From positions 1-52,770 of the forward strand of contig QHZN01000234.1 of assembly GCA_003225365.1 (NCBI GenBank): a stretch of 52,770 nucleotides of DNA, read 5' to 3'. Position 1 is the first letter of the stretch. Each line of letters opens with the position of its first letter. The position numbers were made by a program, and so were the translations under genes. This DNA comes from Acidobacteriota bacterium (GTDB lineage: Bacteria > Acidobacteriota > Terriglobia > UBA7540). Below are positions 26,145 to 34,047 of this stretch, piece by piece. Under the pieces are notes generated by a model. The model did no database searches and was not told the origin of the DNA. It worked only from the letters and a program-made list of their open reading frames with translations.

Positions 26145-26282
26145 CTAATAGGCTGATGCAAAATTATCTTATGTTGTCATTCTGAGCGAAGCGAAGAATC
26201 CATGTTGTTCATTTCAAACCACTGCGAGATGCTTCGCTCCGCTCAGCATGACATTTCGGCCCGTTTTTCATCAGCGTGCTAA
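26145..26282. mobile_element. MITE-like repeat, copy 2
   Basis: A 138-bp relative of the 14257-14529 element. The ends are diverged inverted repeats (left TAATAGGCTGATGCAAAA; right, opposite strand, TTAGCACGCTGATGAAAAA), and the core has GTCATTCTGAGCGAAGCGAA with its complement GCTTCGCTCCGCTCAG, giving a long hairpin. It lies just downstream of the orphan antitoxin gene, where a toxin gene would be expected. Confidence 0.65.
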
Positions 26283-26316
26283 AGAGACGTGCAAGGTCCG
26301 GCCAGGAGAGCTCGCC

Positions 26317-26553
26317 TCATCGCTTCGCCAGATAGCGGTCGCGCGCCTTGCTGGCATCAGAGCGGCCGCTCCCTCGCCGTGCCGGGCTGATCCGGAGAGT
26401 GCCTCTGGACCGCAGGTATCCGCGATCTGTCAGAAACTGACGGAGGGCTGCCTGAACAACAGCGGTGAGTGGGGGCGGGGCCACCTGCGCGCGGACGAAG
26501 CCATCCATCGCTTCGACCAAGTCATCGGGAATGGTTACGGTGGCGCGTTTCAT
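26317..26553 (-). CDS. Orphan ribbon-helix-helix antitoxin-like protein
   Basis: A 78-aa protein beginning MKRATVTIPDDLVEAMDGFV, the ribbon-helix-helix fold of CopG/VapB-type antitoxins, with a basic C-terminus (SPARRGSGRSDASKARDRY). No toxin gene follows: 35 nt downstream is a MITE-like repeat. It may be a solitary regulator or the remnant of a toxin-antitoxin operon. The -10 (26566-26561) places the transcript start at about the ATG, so the message is probably leaderless. Confidence 0.7.
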   Translation of the reverse strand: MKRATVTIPDDLVEAMDGFVRAQVAPPPLTAVVQAALRQFLTDRGYLRSRGTLRISPARRGSGRSDASKARDRYLAKR

Positions 26554-26560
26554 GCCGGGA

Positions 26561-26590
26561 ATTATAGCACCGATTGGTGAAGTTGGTGAA
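26561..26590 (-). promoter_or_regulatory. Promoter with tandem 8-bp repeats before the antitoxin
   Basis: A consensus -10 TATAAT (minus strand 26566-26561) is preceded by two direct copies of TTCACCAA with a 9-bp period (26590-26583 and 26581-26574), covering the -20 to -36 region. Ribbon-helix-helix proteins bind tandem short repeats, so this looks like an autoregulatory operator (inference). Confidence 0.5.
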
Positions 26591-26657
26591 TCCGACTTAA
26601 ACCTCAGCAGTGCTGTCGGCTCGCGCTCAGGCGGTCAAACCCCCGAGACTGCAAAGC

Positions 26658-28079
26658 TCAGTGAGATGTGGTATGAATCGCAAGCTCGAAGGGTGCCAGT
26701 TGCTCACGGACCACCTTCTCTTCGCCAACCGCCACAATCGTCTGGCGCGAGGCGGGAAAATATTTCCGCGCGGCTTGGTCCGCATCGGCGGCCGTGACCT
26801 TTTGGAGGCGCTCGCCTTCCAACCCCAACTCTTCCGAGGGGAGACCCATCGCCCAGATAGCGGCAAGCTGCCTCGACACCGATCCTTGCGACTGAAACAG
26901 GAAACCCTGAATTCCCACCAGGTAGCGCTTGGCGTGCGTCATTTCATCTTCGCTCGGCGAGGTCGTCGCCATGCGGTTAAGCTCGTATTCAATCTCGTTG
27001 AGCGAAGCGCCCGTGACGGCATTTCGGACGTCGGCGCGCGTCACCATCACGCCGGCCTCGCGGTAAGTCTGGATCGAGGCTCCGGGCGAATAGGTGTATC
27101 CCTTATCTTCGCGGATGTTCAGGATGAGTCTCGAGCCGAACATGCCGCCGTAGATGGCGTTGGCGACCTGAGTAGCGGCATAGTCCTGTGCACCGCGCAG
27201 GGGGCCGAATGTCCCGAACATGAAGGTTGTTTGGACCGAGCCGGGCCGGCCCACCAAGTACACTCCGTGAGGACTTGTCGCCAAGGGCTTCGGGGGAAGA
27301 GAGGCGGCGGGCAGGGCCGGCGCCTTCCAGGCCCCCAACAGATTTTCGACCGTCCTGACGAACGCGTCCGAGTCAAAATCGCCTACGGCAATGAGCACGG
27401 TCTGGTCAGGGCGGAATCGCCTGGCGAATTCGCGGCGCAGATCTTCCGGCAAGGTCGCCGTAATCGAGGCCTGGGTCGGCGAGATGAGGCTGTACGGATG
27501 GCTGCCAAAAATCTCTTTCGCCAGCGCCCGGCGGGCGAGGAAGGCTGGAGACGCTTCGTTTGCGCGCAGAGTATCGGCGGCGTTGCGTTTCGCCAGAGCC
27601 ACCTCATCCGCGGGGAAGGTTGCGCTCTGGACGATGTCGGCAAGGACCGTGAGCGCCGCGTGGGCTTTTGAAGCCAATACGTCCGTCGCGAAAAGCAGGT
27701 AGTCGGCGGCCGGAACGCCGGTCAAATCGCCGCCCGCCGCCTGAAGCTCTTCGGCAATTTGCTTGGCGCTGCGGGTGCGCGTCCCCTGGTCAATAGTATC
27801 CACGAGCAAGTTTGAGAGGCCCGGCCGAGCCGCGGGATCCGAGGCCAACCCGCCTCGGACCGCGATGACTAGAGCGACTTTAGGGAATCCCGGGCGCGGC
27901 ACCAGCCACAAGGTCAGCCCGTTCGCGAGCTTTTTGATTTCCGCTTTGGGCGCATGGAAAGGCGCCAGCGGGCCGTAAGGCGGAAGGTCTTTGGGGAGCG
28001 GCGGCGTCTTTTCAGCGGCGCCAGAGACGACCGCGATAGACAGGGCCAGGAGCATTAGCATTGGGATGCGTCGTTTCAC
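26658..28079 (-). CDS. M16-family peptidase subunit lacking the active site
   Basis: An exported 473-aa M16 protein (signal MLMLLALSIAVVSGAAE). The M16 folds are present (LANGLTLWLVPRPGFP; the glycine/arginine region SRLILNIREDKGYTYSPG), but the inverted zinc motif HxxEH is replaced by SNLLVDTIDQG, so it should be catalytically inactive. It overlaps the next upstream gene by 4 nt (ATGA). The pair therefore resembles the alpha/beta heterodimers of mitochondrial processing peptidase and other bacterial M16 pairs: one catalytic and one substrate-binding subunit. Confidence 0.9.
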   Translation of the reverse strand: MKRRIPMLMLLALSIAVVSGAAEKTPPLPKDLPPYGPLAPFHAPKAEIKKLANGLTLWLVPRPGFPKVALVIAVRGGLASDPAARPGLSNLLVDTIDQGTRTRSAKQIAEELQAAGGDLTGVPAADYLLFATDVLASKAHAALTVLADIVQSATFPADEVALAKRNAADTLRANEASPAFLARRALAKEIFGSHPYSLISPTQASITATLPEDLRREFARRFRPDQTVLIAVGDFDSDAFVRTVENLLGAWKAPALPAASLPPKPLATSPHGVYLVGRPGSVQTTFMFGTFGPLRGAQDYAATQVANAIYGGMFGSRLILNIREDKGYTYSPGASIQTYREAGVMVTRADVRNAVTGASLNEIEYELNRMATTSPSEDEMTHAKRYLVGIQGFLFQSQGSVSRQLAAIWAMGLPSEELGLEGERLQKVTAADADQAARKYFPASRQTIVAVGEEKVVREQLAPFELAIHTTSH

Positions 28080-29458
28080 TGCTCACCGCCTTTTTCTCCC
28101 CTCGGGGCGGATTTGACGGGCACGCGGTCAATAATTGTGCGGTTCGAAGGCACCAGGTACTTGGCGGCGAACTCACGAACCTGCTCCGGCGTCACGCGAT
28201 TCAGCTCGTCGGGAATTTCATTGACGCGGGAAGGGTTGCCGTCGAAAAGGGTCGAGTGCGAAAGTATGGAGGCGCGTTCGACGGGGAACTCGAGCTGCCC
28301 GTACCAGTCGGAGCGCATCTTCGCCCGAATACGCTCCAAGTCCTGCTCGGACGGGGCCCGGGCCGCGAGCCCCGTAATGACCGCATCATAGGCGCTCAAG
28401 AGGTCTTTTTCCGGGATGTTCAGCGGATAGATAATAAACGATGTCATGAGCGTTGGGCCGTTATACTCGAAAGGATTACCGAGCGGCCAGTTGTCGCCGC
28501 CTTCCACGTTCACGGCGACTTTCTTTTCTTTGACCAGCGCCTGATACAGGATCGACGCTTGGCCGTTGTGGAGAAGCTCGCCCACGAGCGCCCCCGCAAC
28601 CGCGTCGGGCGAGGCGCGCGGGGGCATGCGATACCCGACTGCCAGCGCCGGAATCTTGGCGAGCTTATCGTCTTCACTGAAACGGCGCTCGCCTTCCTGC
28701 GGGGGTTCAGAGACGTCCGGGCGCGGCGGCACCGACCCTTCGGGGATCGCGGCAAAGTATTTCTCCGCTTTCGCGAAGACCTCGTCGGCGTTCACATCAC
28801 CGACCACGGCCATAACCGCGTTGTTAGGGACGTAGTAATTTTGGAAGAAGGTCGCGACGTCCCGGATTACGGCCGCGTCAAGGTCTTTGAAATTCCCGTA
28901 AAAATTGTGCGCGTTCGGGTATTTGTTGAAGGCCTTTTGAGGAAGGTCTAGCCAGTAGAAGCTGCCATACGGCTGGTTCAGCACGTTGACGCGGACTTCT
29001 TCCTCCACGACCTTGCGCTGGTTGTCGAGGTTGGCCGGGGAAAAATCGAGCGTCTTCATGCGGTCGGCTTCCAGCCACAACACGGGATCGAGCGCCGAGG
29101 TGGGCGCGGACTCAATGTACTCGGTGAAGTCGTATCGCGTGTCGCCGTTGTTCCAACCACCGCCCCCCTCAATGACGCGGTCGAAGACGCCTTTCGGAGC
29201 GTCCGGCGTTCCCTCGAACATCATGTGCTCGAACAGGTGCGCGAATCCCGTACGCCCTTCCGGCTCCAGCCGAAACCCGATCCCGTACGAAACGCAAATG
29301 CCGAAGGTGGGCGCCGAGTGTTCCTCGGAGACCACCACGACCAATCCGTTTTTGAGTTTCCGCATTTGCGCCGGGACTTGCCATTCCTGTCCCGACGCCG
29401 CGGCCAAGGGCAGGCCTGCGAACAGTAGGATCAATACGCCTCGACCCGCTCGATTCAT
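28076..29458 (-). CDS. M16-family zinc metallopeptidase, catalytic subunit
   Basis: An exported 460-aa protease (signal GVLILLFAGLPLAAASG). It contains GFAHLFEHMMFEGT, the inverted HxxEH zinc motif, with the third ligand Glu in the downstream RKVVEEEVR helix, and NNAVMAVVGDVN of the second half. It is probably the active partner of the following inactive M16 subunit, forming a periplasmic clamshell that degrades peptides. ATG 29458 has AAGG upstream; ATG 29476 would add six residues. Translation is coupled to the next gene by ATGA. Confidence 0.92.
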   Translation of the reverse strand: MNRAGRGVLILLFAGLPLAAASGQEWQVPAQMRKLKNGLVVVVSEEHSAPTFGICVSYGIGFRLEPEGRTGFAHLFEHMMFEGTPDAPKGVFDRVIEGGGGWNNGDTRYDFTEYIESAPTSALDPVLWLEADRMKTLDFSPANLDNQRKVVEEEVRVNVLNQPYGSFYWLDLPQKAFNKYPNAHNFYGNFKDLDAAVIRDVATFFQNYYVPNNAVMAVVGDVNADEVFAKAEKYFAAIPEGSVPPRPDVSEPPQEGERRFSEDDKLAKIPALAVGYRMPPRASPDAVAGALVGELLHNGQASILYQALVKEKKVAVNVEGGDNWPLGNPFEYNGPTLMTSFIIYPLNIPEKDLLSAYDAVITGLAARAPSEQDLERIRAKMRSDWYGQLEFPVERASILSHSTLFDGNPSRVNEIPDELNRVTPEQVREFAAKYLVPSNRTIIDRVPVKSAPRGEKGGEQ

Positions 29459-29567
29459 CGCACCCGCCTTTCGCATCCCTGCTCGTCTCCCCGAAGCCAC
29501 AATTTCCGGCCCCCGCCCACGTCCGAAAAGGCTGCAATCCCCGCTCGGTGAAACTTTGGGATTCGAG

Positions 29568-29597
29568 AGTATAGTGGATAATGACGTTGGAGGACAA
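29568..29597 (-). promoter_or_regulatory. Promoter of the M16 peptidase pair
   Basis: Minus-strand TTGTCC (29597-29592), 18 bp, TATACT (29573-29568), with CCAC before and C after the -10, as at the M28 gene. It overlaps any start of the divergent receiver gene upstream of about 29598, favouring a later start there. Confidence 0.5.
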
Positions 29598-29613
29598 CTG
29601 GTCTATTCAAGAA

Positions 29614-30048
29614 ATGCCGCCGCCCCGGCGTGAATTCGCCGGACGCCTTTTCTTCATGAACCAAGAAATTCCGATCCTCGTCGTTGTGGACGACCTGATC
29701 TTCGCATCCATGATCCTGGAAACTGCGCGCCGGCTTGGGGTAGCCGTCGAGGCGGTGAAAATCGAAGACCTTGGCGCCCGCGTCCGACAGGGCCCCGTGA
29801 GGTCCGTCATCATTGATTTGAACCACCGGTCCGGCGCAGCCATCGAGGCGGTGCGAGCGCTCAAGGCGGAATCGTCGTGGCGCGGGATTGTCTGCGGCTT
29901 CGTGTCGCACGTTCAAAGCGACGTCATCCAGGCAGCGCGCACCGCCGAGTGCGACGAGGTCCTTGCGCGCTCGGCGTTCGCTCGAGACCTTCCTCGGCTC
30001 CTCTCGCGGCTCGCCGGCCGGGGCGGCGAGCGTCCGCCGAAGCCGTAA
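29614..30048 (+). CDS. Atypical receiver-like protein
   Basis: About 144 aa (an ATG at 29581 would add 11, and 29656 would remove 14). The fold reads like a receiver: ILVVVDDLIFASMI (acidic pair), SVIIDLNHRSG (Asp), VCGFVSHVQ (Ser) and CDEVLARSAFARDL. The conserved Lys after the last strand is replaced by Arg, and the loop after Asp is unusual, so phosphorylation is doubtful. There is no output domain. The start is uncertain because the divergent M16 promoter overlaps the upstream codons. Confidence 0.7.
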   Translation: MPPPRREFAGRLFFMNQEIPILVVVDDLIFASMILETARRLGVAVEAVKIEDLGARVRQGPVRSVIIDLNHRSGAAIEAVRALKAESSWRGIVCGFVSHVQSDVIQAARTAECDEVLARSAFARDLPRLLSRLAGRGGERPPKP

Positions 30049-30090
30049 TTCGCCCAGAGGGAAATTGAGGGCACTATGTTCCCGCGGGGC

Positions 30091-30110
30091 CTTCGGATAT
30101 AATTCCGAAG
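30091..30110 (+). promoter_or_regulatory. Palindrome centred on the bioY -10 box
   Basis: CTTCGGATATAATTCCGAAG is a perfect 7-bp inverted repeat whose 6-bp centre is the consensus -10 TATAAT (30098-30103). A repressor bound here would block RNA polymerase. It differs from the known BirA and BioR operators. Transcription would start about 40 nt before bioY. Confidence 0.55.
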
Positions 30111-30149
30111 CTCGAAGCAACACCGGACATGAATTCGCCCCGGAGGAAC

Positions 30150-30752
30150 ATGAACCACAACTCATCCTGCGTTCTCGCGGATCGCTTCACTGAAGCGCGG
30201 ACTTTGGCGTCCGACTTGGCGTGGATTCTAGGCTTCAGCTTGTTCACGGCGCTGGCTGCCCAGCTCGAGATTCGCCTGCCCTACACGCCCGTCCCCATCA
30301 CCGCGCAGACGTTCGCGGTGCTGCTTGCGGGCGCTCTGCTCGGCAGCCGGCGCGGCTTCTTGAGCCAGATGGCATACCTCGCGGAAGGCGCGGCGGGGCT
30401 GCCGGTTTTTGCCGGCGGGGGTTTCTCCATTGCCCACCTCATGGGACCGACGGGCGGTTACTTGTGGAGCTATCCGGTGGCGGCAGCCCTTATCGGTTGG
30501 TTAGTCGAGAGCGGGGCCAGCCGAAGAACTTTGCTTCTGGCTCCCGCACTCGTTACGAGCGACCTGCTCATTCTCGCTTCCGGGGTCCTTTGGGTTCATA
30601 GGTTTTTTGGGACGACTTTTCGCCATGCCCTGCTGCTCGGATTTTATCCCTTTATCGTGGGGGATCTCATTAAACTCGTTTTGATTGGCTTCTCACTGCC
30701 GAGAATCTTGAATCGCTCTGGCCGCCGAGAAGTAGGACAAACATGTCTTTGA
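30150..30752 (+). CDS. bioY: Biotin transporter BioY
   Basis: Substrate-binding S component of an ECF-type vitamin transporter, 200 aa, with about six helices. Family motifs: LEIRLPYTPVPITAQTFAVLLAGALLG, the characteristic LPVFAGGG and LMGPTGGYLWSYPVAA, and FYPFIVGDLIKL near the end. No ECF ATPase genes are adjacent; BioY can use a shared EcfAT module. GGAGG lies 3 nt before ATG 30150; ATG 30129 is an alternative. The stop overlaps the next gene by 10 nt. Confidence 0.93.
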   Translation: MNHNSSCVLADRFTEARTLASDLAWILGFSLFTALAAQLEIRLPYTPVPITAQTFAVLLAGALLGSRRGFLSQMAYLAEGAAGLPVFAGGGFSIAHLMGPTGGYLWSYPVAAALIGWLVESGASRRTLLLAPALVTSDLLILASGVLWVHRFFGTTFRHALLLGFYPFIVGDLIKLVLIGFSLPRILNRSGRREVGQTCL

Positions 30753-31931
30753 GATCCTGGCGCCGAATTTTGAGAATGCCAACCCTCGGTATCGTGCTTC
30801 TCGCTGTTCTATCCACGTACGATGCGCCGCTGGTCGTCGCCCAGACTTCGACGCTCCCGACGGAGGGGCTGAAAAGCACCGACGCCAAGATTCGCGCCAA
30901 AACGGCCCGGGAGTTGGGCCAGAGCGGCGACAGTTCCGTCGTCCCAGCGCTGGTGGACGCTTTGAAGGACCCCGACACGAAAGTCCGCGGCGAGGTGGTC
31001 GTGGCGTTGGCGACGCTCAGGCAGCCGCCTGCTCTCGAAGCACTGACCACAGTCATGAAGGACCCCGACGCGGACGTACGCGGCCTCGCCATCGAAGGCA
31101 TGGTTGGTTATTATACGGGTGAAGCGCCCTCCACCGGATTCTCCGGTTTCATGAAAAAGAACTTGGAATGGGCCAAGAGCCGCTTCAGCCCCGATACCAC
31201 GCACGTGGACCCCGGCATCACTCTCGATCCAAAGGTCGTGGACGCGTTGCGAGAAGGTCTTGCGGACAATGCCTCGGCGCGGATCGAGCGGGAATCGGCG
31301 CGGGGCCTGGGCGTGCTCCACGCCAAGGCGGCCGTGCCGGACCTGGTGATGGCCGCGCACTCGGGTGATGTGGACCTCTCGCGCGAGTCGCTCGGCGCCT
31401 TACCGTAAGACCATGGAGAAATCTCTCGAAGGGCTAGCCTACCTCGGCGATCCGGTGTCCGTTCCCCTGTTTCTGAAAGCGCTTTGGAGCGACGACCGGA
31501 GCTTGCGCATCTCGGCCGCGGAGGGATTGGCGCGCGCGGGCAATACCGGAGCCTTGCCTGACCTGCTCAAGGCTGCGGCCAGCGAGCGCGATGCTGAAGC
31601 GCGGCTGGCGATGGAATTCGCCCTGACGGCGCTCAGCCGCAACGATTACCTCGCCGAGATGGTGGACGAGCTGGGCTCAAGGTCCGAGGGCGACGCCGCC
31701 CAGAGCTATTTTGTGGAACTCGCGCGAAGGCCTGGGTTTCTGGCGGTGCTTTATCCCTACCTCGACCATCACGACCCCGCCGTTCGGAAGAGGCTGTGCG
31801 ACGTGCTGATGTTTTCGGGCGATTCGTCGAGCCTTGCGCCGCTCGAACGGCTTTCACGCGATTCGAATAACGACGTGGCCAGCGAGGCGTTGCGCGCGCT
31901 TCGCGCCATCCGAGCGCGCTCCGCAGCTTAG
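30743..31931 (+). pseudogene. Exported HEAT-repeat protein, internal deletion/frameshift
   Basis: From ATG 30743 a signal-like helix (LGIVLLAVLSTYDAPLVVAQ) is followed by HEAT repeats (KIRAKTARELGQSGDSSVVP; TKVRGEVVVALATLRQP) until TAA at 31406-31408. Further HEAT repeats resume in another frame from about 31410 (KSLEGLAYLGDPVSVPLFL; LRISAAEGLARAGN) to 31931. Repeat spacing suggests about 60 codons missing at ~31400-31412. It is a scaffold-type protein of unknown partner, overlapping the bioY end by 10 nt. Confidence 0.7.
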
Positions 31932-32083
31932 CCGGCATCTGGCTCGGGAATTTCCATCACAATTTTGCCTTCCTTCCATCTTTGTGGGGTGCTTCCCCTG
32001 TCCGGCGTGGGGCCGCCTTGGTGACCCGATTTTATGGTAAGATACGCGACTTGATTCTGATCGAAAAGCATACAGAGCGCGAC

Positions 32084-32959
32084 GTGGCGGAATCGCCTTC
32101 CGGGCACAATACGGTGATCTTGCGGGCAGAGCCCTTCGAGCTCTCGCTCGCCCACAGCCCGGATTCCGACGACGCGTTCATGTTTTACGCGCTCGCGACC
32201 AAGAAGGTTCCCTCGGGTAACCTAAGATTCAAGCACGTGCTGGAGGATATCGAGACCCTGAACCGGAAGGCGCAGGAGGGCGTTTATGACGTCACGGCGA
32301 TTTCCTTTCACGGGTACGCCCACGCCGCCGGCGTTTATGCGCTGCTTCCCTGCGGAGCAAGCTTTGGCGAGCACTACGGGCCGTTGGTGGTCGCCAAGAG
32401 CAAGCCTCTCGACGGATTGAAAGGAAAGCGGGTCGCCGTTCCGGGCCACTTGACGACAGCGTATCTCGTGTTGCGGCTTTACGAGCCGCAATCGGAGACG
32501 GTGGTCCTCCCCTTCGACAGGATCATGGACGCGGTCATTCAGGGTGAAGCCGACGCGGGAGTCATTATCCACGAGGGCCAACTGACTTACTCGCGCAGTG
32601 GCTTGAGGAAAGTCGTCGACCTCGGGGAGTGGTGGCAAACGGAGACCGGCTTGCCTTTGCCTCTGGGCGGGAACGCCGTTCGGCGGTCGCTCGGGGAGCC
32701 AACCATTCGAAAAATCGGCGAACTGAGTCGCCAGAGCATTCAATACGCCCTCGATCATCGCGAGGAGGCCCTGGTGTACGCTTTGCAGTTCAGCCGGGGT
32801 CTGGATGCCTCCACGACGGACCGCTTCGTGGCGATGTACGTGAACGAGCGCACGCTCGACTACGGCGCGGAAGGCCGGAGAGCCGTCCAGACACTGCTCG
32901 ATCGGGGATTTGAAAAAGGTTTGATCCCTCACCGAGTGGAAGCCGAATTTGTGGAGTAA
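32084..32959 (+). CDS. mqnD: 1,4-dihydroxy-6-naphthoate synthase (futalosine menaquinone pathway)
   Basis: MqnD converts cyclic dehypoxanthinyl futalosine to dihydroxynaphthoate in menaquinone synthesis. Motifs: LSLAHSPDSDDAFMFYAL at the N-terminus, VYDVTAISFHGYAH, VAVPGHLTTAYLVLRL, ADAGVIIHEGQLTY and LPLPLGGNAV. The periplasmic-binding-protein-like fold is complete in 291 aa. I chose GTG 32084; upstream in-frame starts exist at TTG 32051 and GTG 32021 but add atypical residues. Other mqn genes are not in the window. Confidence 0.88.
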   Translation: MAESPSGHNTVILRAEPFELSLAHSPDSDDAFMFYALATKKVPSGNLRFKHVLEDIETLNRKAQEGVYDVTAISFHGYAHAAGVYALLPCGASFGEHYGPLVVAKSKPLDGLKGKRVAVPGHLTTAYLVLRLYEPQSETVVLPFDRIMDAVIQGEADAGVIIHEGQLTYSRSGLRKVVDLGEWWQTETGLPLPLGGNAVRRSLGEPTIRKIGELSRQSIQYALDHREEALVYALQFSRGLDASTTDRFVAMYVNERTLDYGAEGRRAVQTLLDRGFEKGLIPHRVEAEFVE

Positions 32960-33005
32960 TCCCGCCAGGCGGGACCCTTTCTCCAGGAATCCCGCCAGCC
33001 GGAAC
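32958..33005 (+). repeat. Tandem short palindromes after mqnD
   Basis: AATCCCGCCAGGCGGGACC (32958-32976) and AATCCCGCCAGCCGGAACC (32987-33005) are near-identical 19-bp units 29 bp apart. The first contains the perfect palindrome TCCCGCC-A-GGCGGGA. The related TCCCGCGCCTGCGGGA occurs at 40365-40380 and 49636-49651. Confidence 0.6.
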
Positions 33006-33048
33006 CGGCCTTGTCGGAACCTCCATACTTAGGAGATTAAGACGCCGC

Positions 33049-34047
33049 ATGGAATTGATTCTGGCCAACCACAGCAGCTTCCCGCGCATCGGTGACAGCG
33101 CCGACCTTCAGTTGCTGCGCAGGACGATTGGACAATTTGAAAAAGGACAGAAAGGCCCGGCGGACCTTCGCGCGGCGGAAGACCGCATGGTCGAGCTCGC
33201 TTTGCAAGAACAAGCGGAAGCAGGCCTTGATCTCGTGACTGACGGCCTCATTCGCTGGTATGACCCCATTTCCCATTTGGCGGGGAAGCTGGCGGGGGCG
33301 CGCATCAATGGACTGCTGCGCTTTTTCGACACCAACTGCTATTTTCGCCAGCCGGTAATCGAAGCCAGGCTTGAAAGGAACGGGCCGCTCGTGGTGGAAG
33401 AGTTCGAGTTTGCGCGCCGGAAAACTTCGCGCCCTCTCAAGGCCGTCCTGACCGGACCGCTGACGCTTGCGCGGCACTCTATCGTCGGGAATGGCGCGGA
33501 GGCGGGCGGGGCCGTCGTCCAAAAGCTCGTCGAAGAATACGCGGAGGCTCTCGCCCTTGAGGTTCGGGCGTTAGCGGCGGCCGGGGCGCCTCTCATTCAA
33601 ATCGAAGAACCGGTGTTGCTCCGCCATCCGGAAGATTTGCCGCTCGCTCGCAAATGCCTCGAAACTTTTTCGGCACGAAAGGGAGCCGCTCAACTGGGGT
33701 TGGCGGTCTATTTCGGGGACCCCGGACCTGTCTACGACCGCCTCCAGGCGCTGCCCGTGGACATGCTTGTTCTCGATTTTACCTACAGTCGTGGTCTTGC
33801 GGACCGCGTCGCGGCGAGCTGCAGCGATAAGATTCTAGGCTTGGGACTGGTGGACGGCCGCAATTCCAAGCTCGAGCGGCCGGAGACCGTGGCCGGCGAG
33901 GTCGAGCGGATCGCCCGCGGCGCTCGCGCCGGACGCATCCACCTGACCACCTCAAGCGGCCTTGAATACCTTCCCCGCGACCGGGCCGTTCTGAAACTGA
34001 AACTGCTCACCCGCATCAAAGACTCCCTGATGAGGAATGCTCGATGA
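33049..34047 (+). CDS. MetE-like protein without zinc ligands
   Basis: A 332-aa TIM-barrel protein of the cobalamin-independent methionine synthase superfamily. Seen: FPRIGDS at the start, LVTDGLIRWYDPISH, KAVLTGPLTLARHS, LIQIEEPVLLRHPEDLP and ILGLGLVDGRNSKLE. The zinc-binding HxC of MetE is replaced (LAVYFGDPG) and the late Cys is absent (HLTTSSGLEYLP), so it should not carry the catalytic zinc. It overlaps the next gene by 4 nt (ATGA). It corresponds to the N-terminal half of classical MetE and may help bind folate. Confidence 0.85.
   Translation: MELILANHSSFPRIGDSADLQLLRRTIGQFEKGQKGPADLRAAEDRMVELALQEQAEAGLDLVTDGLIRWYDPISHLAGKLAGARINGLLRFFDTNCYFRQPVIEARLERNGPLVVEEFEFARRKTSRPLKAVLTGPLTLARHSIVGNGAEAGGAVVQKLVEEYAEALALEVRALAAAGAPLIQIEEPVLLRHPEDLPLARKCLETFSARKGAAQLGLAVYFGDPGPVYDRLQALPVDMLVLDFTYSRGLADRVAASCSDKILGLGLVDGRNSKLERPETVAGEVERIARGARAGRIHLTTSSGLEYLPRDRAVLKLKLLTRIKDSLMRNAR

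Noticed and set aside
30743-31931. Programmed frameshift in the HEAT-repeat gene
   Set aside because: No slippery heptamer or downstream pseudoknot is visible, and the repeat spacing shows sequence is missing rather than only the frame changed.
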